64,000 nt of DNA from Falciphora oryzae (Eukaryota > Ascomycota > Sordariomycetes > Magnaporthales > Magnaporthaceae), in NCBI GenBank assembly GCA_000733355.1, contig JNVV01000035.1:5994-69993 (forward strand). Reading direction: 5' to 3'. Position 1 is the stretch's first letter, and every line of letters starts with the position of its first letter. Both the position numbers and the translations under genes were made by a program. The notes under the pieces were generated by a model, which ran no database searches, was not told where the DNA came from, and was given only the letters and a program-made list of their open reading frames with translations. Positions 54,622-64,000 of the stretch are shown in pieces.

Positions 54622-55142
54622 CAACGCTTAAAAAGCATAGCAACTGGGTCTAATCGGTCGCTTTCTCGCCGGACGGCCAAAGGCTCGCGTCGGCCTCCGA
54701 CGACAAAACCGTCAAGCTTTGGGACGCGGCGACGGGCGCGTGCGTCACGACGCTCAAAGGGCATAGCGGCTCGGTTAAATCGGACGCTTTTTCGGAATCA
54801 ACTTCCATTTTATCGTTTGATGCAACAGGCTCGTACCTCCACACCGATCTTGGCATTAAATTGCTTAGCAAGCAATCGGCTACTCATACAGCTGCGCTTT
54901 AGGCTCATCCACAGCATAATGATATTAAAGGCATTGGCATTAGTGCTGATAAAGCATGGATCACCTGGAACGGGCAGAATTTGCTGTGGCTGCCTTTTGA
55001 ATACCGACTGGTATGTTCAGCCATAGCAGGATTTACAATAGCCCTAGGCTGCTCGTCAGGGCGGGTGCTGGTTCTTTCAGTTTGCAGAAATTTTTTCTAT
55101 GGAGAAAGCTTTAATCAAATTGATTCCTTTATTTCTTTATAA
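54622..55142 (+). pseudogene. NLR pseudogene, part 2: last WD40 repeats and C-terminus
   Basis: The frame resumes directly after the TSD ([22 protein letters not shown]), gives one full WD40 unit, then [33 protein letters not shown], and the C-terminal motif WITWNGQNLLWLPFEYRLVC followed by GCSSGRVLVLSVC. That C-terminus is characteristic of fungal NACHT-WD40 proteins. The frame ends at TAA 55140-55142. Two TAA/TAG codons are present. Confidence 0.87.
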
Positions 55143-56603
55143 CTTTGCCCGTAAACGGGTTGTAGGGGGCCGGGTGAATTTATAGTTTTGTGCTCCGTTC
55201 AAAGAATATTATAAACTGTCTAGCTTTTTCTATCAACTAACTAATGTCGTGGCGGAGCGCGTTATTACCACGGCACAGCAGTGCGTGATCTAGATGTGAA
55301 CAGTCAATTGCAAATGAAAGAATCTATCTACGAGCTGGCGGGCGGGCTGAGGTGGGGTGCCACGCGCAAATCCCACGAAAGGTAATCCGTGGATTGGATC
55401 CACACGCCAGGCCCTCGGGCAGAACAACGGAGAGTAGTGCTCAGGGCGGGCCGCCATTGGCCAGCCGTCAAGGTCCCGGAATCAACAACAGCACGGCACC
55501 TCGAAGTATCGCTTCTTGTTCCCACTTCGTCCTGCTGACGCGTTTGCACCGCCATGTTACGACCACGAAGGCAGGACCCTGGTCGTTGCGTGAGGAAGGA
55601 CGGGAAGGCAAGAAAGCCACCCCGCAGGGCGGACGCAAAGGAAAATAAGACGACTAAGGGAAGTTCAGTCACGTGACCGGAAGATAATATAAGGAGATGC
55701 TACAGATAAGATAAAAGAGGTGATCACTGTGCGAAAGGATTACCAAAGGGAAATAATCACTGCGCTGAAGCGCGAGGGGTGACCACCACACCCAAACGAT
55801 CACAGGACAATGATCACTACAGCACCGCGGGAGCCGGTGATCGCTCAAATTCAGACATTCCCTACCACCTAGATAGTCATAGTTAGGATTACCCTCAGTG
55901 ATCAATCTCGAGTAAATGAGTACGCAACTCAGTGTCCGCATCAGAAAGACCCTCGACGATTCCCGACCGACGAGAAGTGTGTGACGAGCCTGACTTATCT
56001 CTTAACGAGTAATCGGATGTCCAGGTTGGCTATCGAAGAACTTTCGTTGTATTTGGAACTGTGAACTGGAAAGCATTAAAATATTCTTCGGTTTGGGAAA
56101 AAAGCATGGAGATGATGCAAAAAGTGTCAACTCGTCCAAAAATCCAACGATTAATTCTCGATCTTCCAAGTAGTCTCAGAGGCTCAGACTAGATGTTCCA
56201 GTTTTCAGTTGCCGGAGCCCCACCGGCTTCGAAATTGTGGCTCATGTGGCTTAGCGAGAAGTCACTGGTCTGTGCACGGTTCTTTGTGGGGCGGGCAACT
56301 TCTACTGGATCTAGTCTGAGGAACGAAGGTGATTTTTCCCCGCACATGCGGTGAAGCTCCATACAAATCGAAAATCCGTTCAAGATGAACTCCTTTATAT
56401 TTCGCTCAATTTAACATCTCAACTTCTACAATCTTGATGCTGAAGGTAAGTTTCATGCCCTCTTTCTAATGCATATTTTTTTTTAATTTTGTAGCATTTT
56501 TCTAAGTGTATGTCGCAGTGCACGAGGGGTGGTTTGGCACATGCGGTGGCAGGATGTGAATTGCTTCATCACCGAATAACCCATGTCCAATTAACCATTT
56601 CTA
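55143..56603. other. Intergenic between NLR and helicase fragment
   Basis: No gene recognised. Repeated TGATCAC-like words occur at about 55719-55905. The right end is the 5' flank of the helicase gene. Confidence 0.45.
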
Positions 56604-57059
56604 ATGGCATCCGGTTCAAATTTGGCATGGACATTCCTGTCTCCAAAAGCTAGCGACGAGCAATTTTTCGCTATTTTACCTTACATTTCTGGCTGCCCTG
56701 ACTTGGCAACCGGAAGTGTCGACGGGACGCCTTTCCGAGACGTTATTTGGACCATTTATACCCATACCAAAAACCCAAGAAAAGCCCAACTGCAATACCA
56801 ATTCATCGAAGCGGTTGTTACATCCCTTCTTAACAGCAGCAACACAACAAACATCCCCCGTTCGCCAAAGCCCGACCAAATTGAATGCATCCGGCGTATT
56901 GTTTACCAGCTAGGGGATACCATTCTTTTAGCTAAAACTGGCTACGGGAAAAGCATTGTTTTCCAAGCTGTTTCTGTTATCCGCAACAGACATGTCACTA
57001 TCCAAATAGTGCCTCTTAGCAAGCTTGGACAAAAGCAGTTGCGTATCGTGAAAGGCTTC
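56604..57059 (+). pseudogene. DEAD/RecQ-like helicase, N-terminal fragment cut by Copia-B
   Basis: The ATG at 56604 (MASGSNLAWTFLSPKASDEQ). The Q-motif-like PKPDQIECIRRIVYQLGDTI precedes motif I LLAKTGYGKSIVFQ (56928-56969), followed by VTIQIVPLSKLGQKQL. This arrangement is that of RecQ-like ATP-dependent DNA helicases. About 152 codons remain before the Copia-B LTR begins at 57060; the frame runs into the LTR and stops at 57095. No stop or frameshift occurs in the visible part. The expected TSD is GCTTC (57055-57059), but its partner is outside the window. RecQ-type genes are frequent near fungal telomeres, so a subtelomeric position is possible. Confidence 0.8.
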
Positions 57060-57451
57060 TGTTGGAAGGGCAGCAAAAGGTCGCACGACAGGTAGAAGCA
57101 CGGGCAAGGGGAATCCCCAATGACTAGGGACTCCGGGACTGAAAGGCCCCGCCTCTCTAACACGGAGGGACCGGCAATGGGGACCACCGGTCATGAACGG
57201 TGATCACGGGTCATGCACGGAAATCACCGGTCATGCACGGAGGCGGTGCAAGTCGCAAGTTAGGCCCGGCACCGGGACTGGCTTTGGACGACCGCACCCC
57301 GCGGCTTCCGTAATTGGGATATATGTATTTAAAGGGCTCGCACGAGGAGCCCTTCCGTTGTTTCTAAAAGACAAACGACTTTGGATACACAAAATATACC
57401 AAAGCCTTTTCACCCCAACCGGCTGATATCGATATCGGCGTGCCACGAACA
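57060..57451 (+). repeat. 5' LTR of Copia-B (392 bp)
   Basis: TGTTGGAAGG...CCACGAACA. Contains TCGCACGA near 57081 and 57335, and three 20-bp tandem units with the core CGGTCATGCACGG (about 57186-57241). A possible TATA (TATTTAAAG) is near 57326. Confidence 0.93.
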
Positions 57452-57826
57452 CTGATTAGTGGGTGGTTACAACCCACAGATTGGCAACGTGAAGAGACGG
57501 TTCGTACTGGTTGACGAGGTTGTGAATTCGCCTCGTGCTATCAGTCCCGTGCTACTGCCTAAGCAACTTTCCCCTATGAACGGCAATCGGAATTAGGGGA
57601 AAGGAACTTGGACGGGTTTACTAACCTTTCGTACGAACGACAGCCGATTAAAAAACGGAGGCCTAGCTCGTGCGGAGAGGGAAGTGAATCGCGCTCCGTT
57701 GCGCACACCAGCTTTCTAATATTTTCATTTTTTTTTTCCTATTTAACATTTCATTTCGTTTTTCCCCCTACCTTTTTATTACACCATTTTTTTACCTTAC
57801 ACCCTCGTACGATCACCATATCAGGT

Positions 57827-60800
57827 GAAGACGAGACCCCAGACACACCCGTCGCCGGACCGGCGGGAATATCGCATAAAGGTCATCCTGGCAGGACTTC
57901 TTAGGATTGGTACAAAAAGATCGCCGAAAGGACAAACATCCCCTTGTTAATATGGCGCAAATACGTCGACCCCGAACGCTGGGAAAACGACGTCGACCCA
58001 ACTCAGCCATTTTCGGTTAACGAAATTACAACCTATTTCGCACGATCGGTCGCGGAAGCTATTTGGATGTTTATTAAAAGCAAAGCGCTACGTCAAACCT
58101 TTCGAAAGGAGTTCGCCGGATGGACATACGACCTATTTAACCAAATCGGTCGTACGTTCAAAAAGCGGATGGACCAACTTTTGATGGAAGATGGGACCCA
58201 TATCCTAAGAGGAACAGTAACGGCCAGGTTTATGCGAGTATTGGACCTTACATTTCCAAACACTCCGTACGAGACACCCACCTTACAGCTAGCGCAACCA
58301 GCACGTCCATCCCGGACATTACAATTTGGACAACAAGCATCCTCGCACGATACAGCCCCAGCTCGGCCAGCCGTCACTCCGGCTAGGGCAGTCCCGATAG
58401 CAATCCTTACCGTGGAAGTAAAACAGCTCCATAACAATACGGATTTCGTGCGGGAACAAACACAAATGTTTAGGATTATCCCACTAGGAGCACGTACGAT
58501 ACAGGAAGTTTGGAACTTCCCACAGCTCCCGGAAGATTAAACCCTTCGCATGACCATCCCCCCGATGGAATATAACCTGCCCCCGAAGCTGCCGGTATAT
58601 AGCTACCCGCTGGAGCCGAATAAGATCTTAGCTTTCCAAAAGGGATGGAAAACGGACCGGAACTACACCGGCAAACCGTACGACATCCTGTTCGACAAAG
58701 TAAGGATTTTCATCGGCTATTGTTAACGATTCCAGATCGAAGAAAACCAGTACCACGCTATTTTCCCCGATATCTTATTAGGCCGTGCGGAAAATTTTTA
58801 TATTAACCATATCGGACCCGGAAAGCGATAGGACGAAATGTATAAGCTCCTCGATCTTTATTTTAATTCGAAAATTAACTATACGCTTTATTGGATAGAT
58901 TGGACGTCGACGACGTTCGTGCGGATGCGCCAAACCCATTTAAATAAAACATTGCCTAAGGTGCTGGAAACGATACTAGATAAATTTTAGCTCGTACAAA
59001 AAGCTTTAGGTAAAAGCTACCAAAGGGAAAGTGCCCTCCACACGGTCGTTATTTAAGTATGCCGTGGAGTGCCGGAGTTCGAAATCGCACTTTTTACCCA
59101 AAAGCTAACGTGCGAAGCTTTGTTCGCAGACCTCCGGGTAGCATTATAGGTGACGATGGATCGTACGAGTAGAACCCAGTTCCTGTTGGAGGAAGGACCG
59201 CACGACGCTAACTATACGGACCGACGGTACCATAACAATAACAAACCCCGGACGGGCTAAGGCGGCAACTTCCGGATAGGCGGCGGCGGCAACTACCGGC
59301 CAAATAGCAACTTCCAATATCGCACGAAGTTACGCTGCTATATGTGCAAAAAAGAAGGATGCTGGTTAACGAAGCACCTACGTAAAGAACAGGAGGGTGC
59401 GAAATAACGGTACCTTTAAGCGTGCGAAAACCTGGGTAACGAAAGAAATAATTTCGAAGCATTCCTTTAAAACCACGAAGGCTTACCACTATCGTACGAT
59501 AAGGAGGAAAATGAATAAGTTCGAGCACTACTGATGCAATACCTCCAGGACTATGCCTACCTTTATCGCGCGATTAGCGAGGACATTTACTAAACCAGTT
59601 TAAGCGAAGCGTTGGACCAGTTCGTACTGCACAACTAATATAGTACGATTTACTAAAGCGAGCTTTGGGACACCGGCGCCGCACGAGTTTTTACAGTCGG
59701 AAAATGCCAGGTGGAGGCATACTTAAAAAAAAACCCCGTGCGAAAATCGATTGGACGCCGGGATTAACGGAAGTAAAATTTGGAAGAAACAATATGGAAA
59801 CCTCTATCGGTACGATGCGGATGGAAAACCCCCTCGGGGAAGTTACCTACCACATTTTAAACTCCCAGACCCCATTTCTGTTTTGCTTGCACGACGCCGA
59901 TAAATTGAAATGTTATTTCAATAACGTCGACGATAATATCGTGCGAAAGGACGGAACAACTATTCCTATAATTAGGAAATAGGGGCACCTATTTTTTAAC
60001 GTAGGTAGTGCGGAAGCAGTAGCATTCCTAACGGAAAGAAAGCTTAGGAAACTCCATCGAAAGTTCGGACACCCTCGTACGGAGCGCCTCCATCGACTTT
60101 TAAAAAAAGCAAAACATTCCGACGTAAAGGAAAAAATCCTAGAGGAGATTGGCAAAGTGTGCTACCACTGCCAAACATACGACCCGGCCCCCTAACGGTT
60201 TAAGTTTTCGATTAAAAACAATTGCGAATTTAATTACGAAATCGTTATTGACATCGTATATTTGGGAGGGAAAAACGCACTGCACGTTATCGATGCAGCA
60301 ATATCCTTCCAAATTGCGACGTTCGTACGATCACTATTAGCCTAAAACGTATGGAACGCCTTTTGCAAATGCTGGATTTTTGCTTACTAAAGGCTATTAG
60401 ATACCATTTCGCACGACCTTGGCACGAACTTTTCGTCGGAAGTATTCCGCAACTACGTTAAGGTGGTAGGGGTGTCGTGTAAAAAAATGCCAATGGAAGC
60501 CCATTGGGCTGTCGGGAAAATCGAACGAGCGCACCAACCTTTTAGGAAAGCGTACGATATCCTAAAAGAAGAACTTGGATATTGTACGGATAACGAAACA
60601 TTGTTGCAAATGGCAATTAAAGCATTAAACGACATAGCAGGACCTAACGGCCTCGTGCCAACCCTGCTGGTTTTTGGTGCCTACCCCCGGATTAACCAAG
60701 ATTCCGCTCCGTCCCCAGATATCGTACGAAAAGCAAAAGCAGTCCAAAAGGTAATGAGAATGTTGCGAAGTATCCGTGCGGAAATCGAGGTCAGCCGAGC

Positions 60801-62808
60801 ACTAAACACCCGGAACGGACCTCGCACGCACGACCTATTGCAACTTCCCCTCGGCAGCGAAGTTTTCGTTTGGAAAGAAAAAAAGGGCTGGACCGGACCG
60901 CACGTCCTTCAAGCAACCAACCAATCCAATGTTACCGTTTTTACAAACAGCGGACCAAAGGTATTCCGGCTAATATAAGCTAAACCATACATCCGTAATC
61001 CAAAAAAGGAAAACGATAAACCAAATTTATCGCACGAAGCCCCAAAAGAAATGGATAATAAGCCAGACCCATCGCACGAAGCTCCCGAAGCAGCAAAAGC
61101 TACCGCCTAATTTGACCCGGTTATTCCCCCTAAACGAGGCAGGGGAAGACCGAGGAAAGACGCACAGCTAATAGCATACCTGACTACCAAAGAGAAAAGT
61201 GACTGGGAACTGGCCCTATCACTTCGTGCGGAGGGAAAAATCACTACATTAGGAGAGCCGTTCGAAGAGTCCGACGCGGTAGAGATTAATAACCTTATCG
61301 CACGAAGTATTATTAAAATCGTTAAGTACGATCCAAACAAGCACGCCGGATTCCGGATATGGGATACCCGTTTCGTACGAGAAGTGAAAAGGAAAACCTC
61401 GGACCATCCGTACGAAAAAACGAGGATGGTTGCGCAAGGGTTTAACGATTCCGAAAAGGAGGAACTTTTTACCCAGGCTCCAACCATCCAACGGATGAGC
61501 CAGCGCTTACTTTTTAACATCGGCCCGACTTTAATGGAAAAGTTAGGAGCATCGTGCGAAGTAAGGGACATCACCCAAACTTATATCCAATTTAAAGAAA
61601 AGCTCGCACGAACAGTTATCGCAAACCTGCCAAAGGAAATCCGCCACAAGTACCTAACGGATTCCATTTTATGGATATAAAGGCCATTATACGGAATGGC
61701 AAAATCTGGAACCTATTGGTGGAAAATTTACTATTCCCACTATCGCGAAGCATTGGGAATGGAAGCTTTATCGTACGACCTTTGCCTACTATTTATAGCA
61801 ACCGGACGATAAAAGTTTGGCATTACGGGCATACAAACAAATGATACGTTTAGCTTTGTAACGACAGCATTTTCGGACCTGGAGGAGGAAAAGCTGTACG
61901 AAACTAACTTCCAAGCTAAACCGAAAACGTTCCTTTCGTACGATAACTATTTGGAATTTAACGGATGCAAATTCGAACTCCAAAGAAAAAACATCACGGT
62001 CGTGCAAAAAGGACAGCTTAACCAACTCCAGCTGGTAGAACCAGAGGCCAAGGACGCAGCACAACAGTATATTGCCCAGCGCGCACGAGGTGCATATATA
62101 GCAACCATTTGTTAACCAGAGGCAGCGTACGACCTATTTGTAGCAGCCCAGGTGAATAACCCAAGCAAAGAAGACATCGACAAATTGAACCAGCGGCTTT
62201 AATAGCAGATAGACAACCTATAACGAGGACTTAACTACCTTCCTTTGGACCTAGCTCGCACGAAGCTATTCATTTTTGCAAATGGATTATTCGCTAACAA
62301 TAAAAACCTGATATTACAATTTAGCTATTTGATCGTACTAGCAAAGGAAATAGGTCGTGCGGAAACTTTATTTTTTATCTAAAGGAATATCATCCATTGG
62401 TTATTTACCAAATACAAGCGAGTGACGAAAAGCGTGCTAGCAAGCGAATTATACGGTATAACAATTGGCTTTAATAGCGGCTTCGCATTTAGCAGCACAT
62501 TAGAACGGATTATTTTTACTTTAAATATCGTACGCATCCCGACTATTATTTACACAAATTCCAAATTATTGTACGAATGCTTGGTAAAATTAGGTAATAC
62601 GACGGAAAAAAAATTAATAATCGATATTATGTTTTTCCGGGAATCGTACGAACGAAAGGAAATTTTTAAAATCCGCTAAATCGATAGACGAAATAACCTT
62701 ACTAACGCCCTAACAAAAAAAAATCCGAACGAAACATTAACAACTTTGGTGTTAATAAATCGTACGACGATCAAGGTGGAAGCTTATGTTAAAAAAGGAG
62801 AGAAATAA
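57827..62808 (+). pseudogene. Copia-B gag-pol pseudogene
   Basis: A single frame with TAA and TAG only. Gag: WRKYVDPERWENDVDPTQPF, a Gly/Asn-rich patch, and a variant zinc knuckle RCYMCKKEGCWLTKH (about 59335-59380). Protease: LWDTGAARVF (about 59668). Integrase: KLHRKFGHPRTERLHR with CYHC, then IDIVYLGG, SHDLGTNF and PMEAHWAVGKIERAH (D, D, E). RT: RMVAQGFNDSEKEELFTQAP, RDITQTYIQF and RPLYGMAKSGTYWW. RNase H: the catalytic Asp of the expected FVDASFANN is Asn (FANGLFANN), and TDSKSL has become TNSKLL; ASELYG is retained. The start lies in or before the SGEDETPDTPV region and is not fixed. TAA ends it at 62806-62808. Confidence 0.88.
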
Positions 62809-62983
62809 AATTAACGAGAAGAAAGATTTCCTTTGTTAGGTACAGTATTTGGCTTCGCACAACTCCAGTCCTTTCCGACCCAAACTCCGAAAAAAAAAAG
62901 AAAAGACCCAGTAAAGCAACGCACGATAAAAACCCCTTTCCCTTATCCTATACTTAAAGAAAAAAAAGAACATTACCGCACGA

Positions 62984-63670
62984 TCAATCCTCGATTATAA
63001 TCACCTTACGACCCAGACCCGAACCAGCAAAGCCAAAGGAAGGAAAACGTTTCTGCACCGCACGACCACCATTACTACTACCAAAACCATTATTATTATC
63101 GCCACGGTTCGAACCAGCAACAGACGAACCGGGAGAGACAGTCCCCGCACGAGCATGTCCACATCTGCTCCCATGGCTTTGCCAAATGCAGCTCGAGCAG
63201 GCACCAGCTTGGTATCCTCGAAGGCGCACGCAGCGTGCGAAGCGCGGTACCGAGTTGGAGTTGCCGACCTTTAAGGGCAACGACGATAAGGAGTTCCGCG
63301 AAAATGGATTAAAACCGCACGGAAGTAGGACTCGCGTCGTACGATCCGGGCAACCAGATCGAAAGCACCGGCTTCGGTCGGGATATCCATCCGGACTTCG
63401 ATATCAACGGACGGCAAAGCATAAAGCGCACGCTTTTCGTCCTGCAAGTTTGAAGAAAAAGAGGTTAGCTGCGTACGATAAAGAAAAAGAGCCAGGGAAG
63501 GTGATACACACATTGATAGCGAGCGCGGCCATAAACGCACGATTGCCAGGCGAGCCGGTAGGCAAATGGAGCCAGCGGGCACTTTGCTCGTCGGTGCGGA
63601 TAATGAGCATGCCGAAAACCGAAGGAAAAACGACCGCCTAAACGGCAAGCTGAGCGGGCACAAGAGCCAT
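62984..63670 (-). pseudogene. Copia-B antisense gene: spliced, Cys-rich protein (one stop, one frameshift)
   Basis: ATG at 63670 (MALVPAQLAV, TAG, then AVVFPSVFGMLIIRTDEQSA). Exon 1 ends at 63512. The intron 63511-63442 (70 nt) has GTGTGT, branch GCTAAC and acceptor TTGCAG. Exon 2 starts at 63441 in phase 0 with DEKRALYALPSVDIEVRMDI and IVRRESYFRAVLIHFRGTPY. A one-base shift near 63273 leads to SVPRFARCVRLRGYQAGACS and SCIWQSHGSRCGHARAG, Cys pattern C-x10-C-x2-C-x8-C, then a Gly/Asn-rich tail ending GRKVIIIED at TGA 62984. Placement between pol and the 3' LTR, opposite strand, Cys-rich core and intron all parallel the Copia-A antisense gene. It recalls TE-linked Cys-rich fungal families such as DUF3716; unverified. 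Confidence 0.65.
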
Positions 63671-64000
63671 CGTGCGAGCCGAAAGAGAAAGAGCCCGAAG
63701 AAGGTGGTGGAATCTTTAACTGATAGTTGAAAGGAAAAGAGAGTTTGAAGGTCGCGCGATGAGAGGTCGCGCGATCGGAAAAAACGAGTTTGTGGTTATG
63801 GTTATGGTTGTTATTGTGGTTGTATCGCACGGAAAGAAAAGATCAAAAAGGAGGAAAGGAAGGGACGCCTTTTATCCCTACGAATGGGGAAAGAAGGCGG
63901 GCCTCGCACAAAGCAAGCAACTGCTTTTTGTGTGAAGCTATTCACAGCTTAACCAAAAAAGCCAACGCACACCTTTAACCACCTCAGCACAACTTCCTAC
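63671..64000. other. Copia-B sequence between antisense gene and the off-window 3' LTR
   Basis: Likely the 5' flank of the antisense gene. Contains two unmutated TCGCGCGA sites (near 63752 and 63769) and repeated GGTTATG/TTGTGGTT words. No LTR start (TGTTGGAAGG) is reached. Confidence 0.5.

Larger units (their letters stand above)
57630..63830. promoter_or_regulatory. Element-wide array of TCGYRCGA motifs in Copia-B
   Basis: By eye, about 62 CGYRCG hexamers lie between 57630 and 63827: roughly 23 CGCACG, 14 CGTGCG, 22 CGTACG and 3 CGCGCG. Most extend to TCG..CGA. At 50 per cent GC about 6 are expected. They occur in all three pol frames (for example read as S-H-E, A-R-S, V-R-E), in the antisense gene and in the LTR, so protein coding does not explain them. 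Exact function unknown; likely binding sites. Confidence 0.75.
57060..64000 (+). mobile_element. Copia-B: Ty1/Copia element, 5' LTR to beyond the right edge
   Basis: 5' LTR 57060-57451, gag-pol to 62808, antisense spliced gene 63670-62984; the 3' LTR is outside the window. The same LTR occurs as a solo copy at 8632-9023, which independently fixes its ends. The whole element is densely marked with CGYRCG motifs. RIP-type changes hit catalytic residues. Confidence 0.93.

Noticed and set aside
54598..55026. 142-residue ORF starting in the Gypsy-2 LTR
   Set aside because: Alternative frame of the last WD40 repeat and NLR C-terminus.
63186..63641. 151-residue plus-strand ORF at the Copia-B 3' end
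   Set aside because: It is complementary to the antisense gene, which has an ATG, an intron in phase and a Cys pattern; the plus frame has no recognisable motif.

Overview
The window is from a filamentous ascomycete (Pezizomycotina; order not resolved). The evidence is spliceosomal introns with fungal branch sites, the fungus-specific FunK1 kinase family, a fungal NACHT-WD40 NLR gene, a CorA-like gene, fungal Helitrons, and mutation typical of repeat-induced point mutation (RIP). In-frame stops in the repeats are TAA or TAG where Gln codons are expected, as CpA to TpA change predicts. It reads as an accessory compartment made mostly of nested retrotransposons and broken members of multicopy gene families. 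No clearly intact housekeeping gene was found.

Layout. 1-131 unassigned. 132-4020: 3' part of a chromodomain Gypsy element (Gypsy-1) with its 3' LTR, sitting in a Copia element. 4021-10789: that Copia element (Copia-A1, minus strand), also holding a solo LTR of a second Copia family (8632-9023). 10790-11505: ankyrin gene remnant. About 11835-12207: zinc-transporter-like fragment. 12208-15452: nothing firmly recognised. 15453-17869: FunK1 kinase pseudogene. 18301-26203: heavily mutated Helitron Rep/helicase gene. 26821-27881: RPA-like gene in divergent orientation. 28617-30290: 3' half of a much better preserved Helitron helicase. 30288-31023: unit bounded by 45-bp inverted repeats. 32602-42470: CorA-like gene split by a full-length Copia element (Copia-A2, 33435-41823, plus strand, TSD AAACG). 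43001-43713: Harbinger-like MITE. 44155-55142: NLR gene (RelA/SpoT-like, NACHT, WD40) split by a full-length Gypsy element (Gypsy-2, 48054-54621, minus strand, TSD CAACG). 56604-57059: N-terminal fragment of a DEAD/RecQ-like helicase, cut by the second Copia family (Copia-B, 57060 to the right edge).

Copia-A1 and Copia-A2 are inverted copies about 22.6 kb apart. Where both flanks are visible, retroelement boundaries are confirmed by 5-bp target-site duplications, so the reading frames of the interrupted CorA-like and NLR genes can be followed across the insertions.

Most interesting signals. (1) Copia-B is filled with copies of CGYRCG, mostly TCGCACGA, its complement TCGTGCGA, or TCGTACGA: about 62 in 6.2 kb where about 6 are expected, in all reading frames and in the LTR. 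This looks like an element-wide array of protein-binding sites. (2) Three unrelated LTR elements (Gypsy-1, Copia-A, Copia-B) carry an antisense gene between pol and the 3' LTR. Each encodes a Cys-rich, zinc-finger-like protein, and two have a recognisable intron that keeps the frame. A testable model is an element-encoded DNA-binding accessory protein recognising an element-wide motif, analogous to plant VANC anti-silencing proteins. (3) The NLR has a RelA/SpoT-like N-terminal domain and WD40 repeats whose variation sits at a few positions.

All translations, counts and boundaries were made by eye without database searches.
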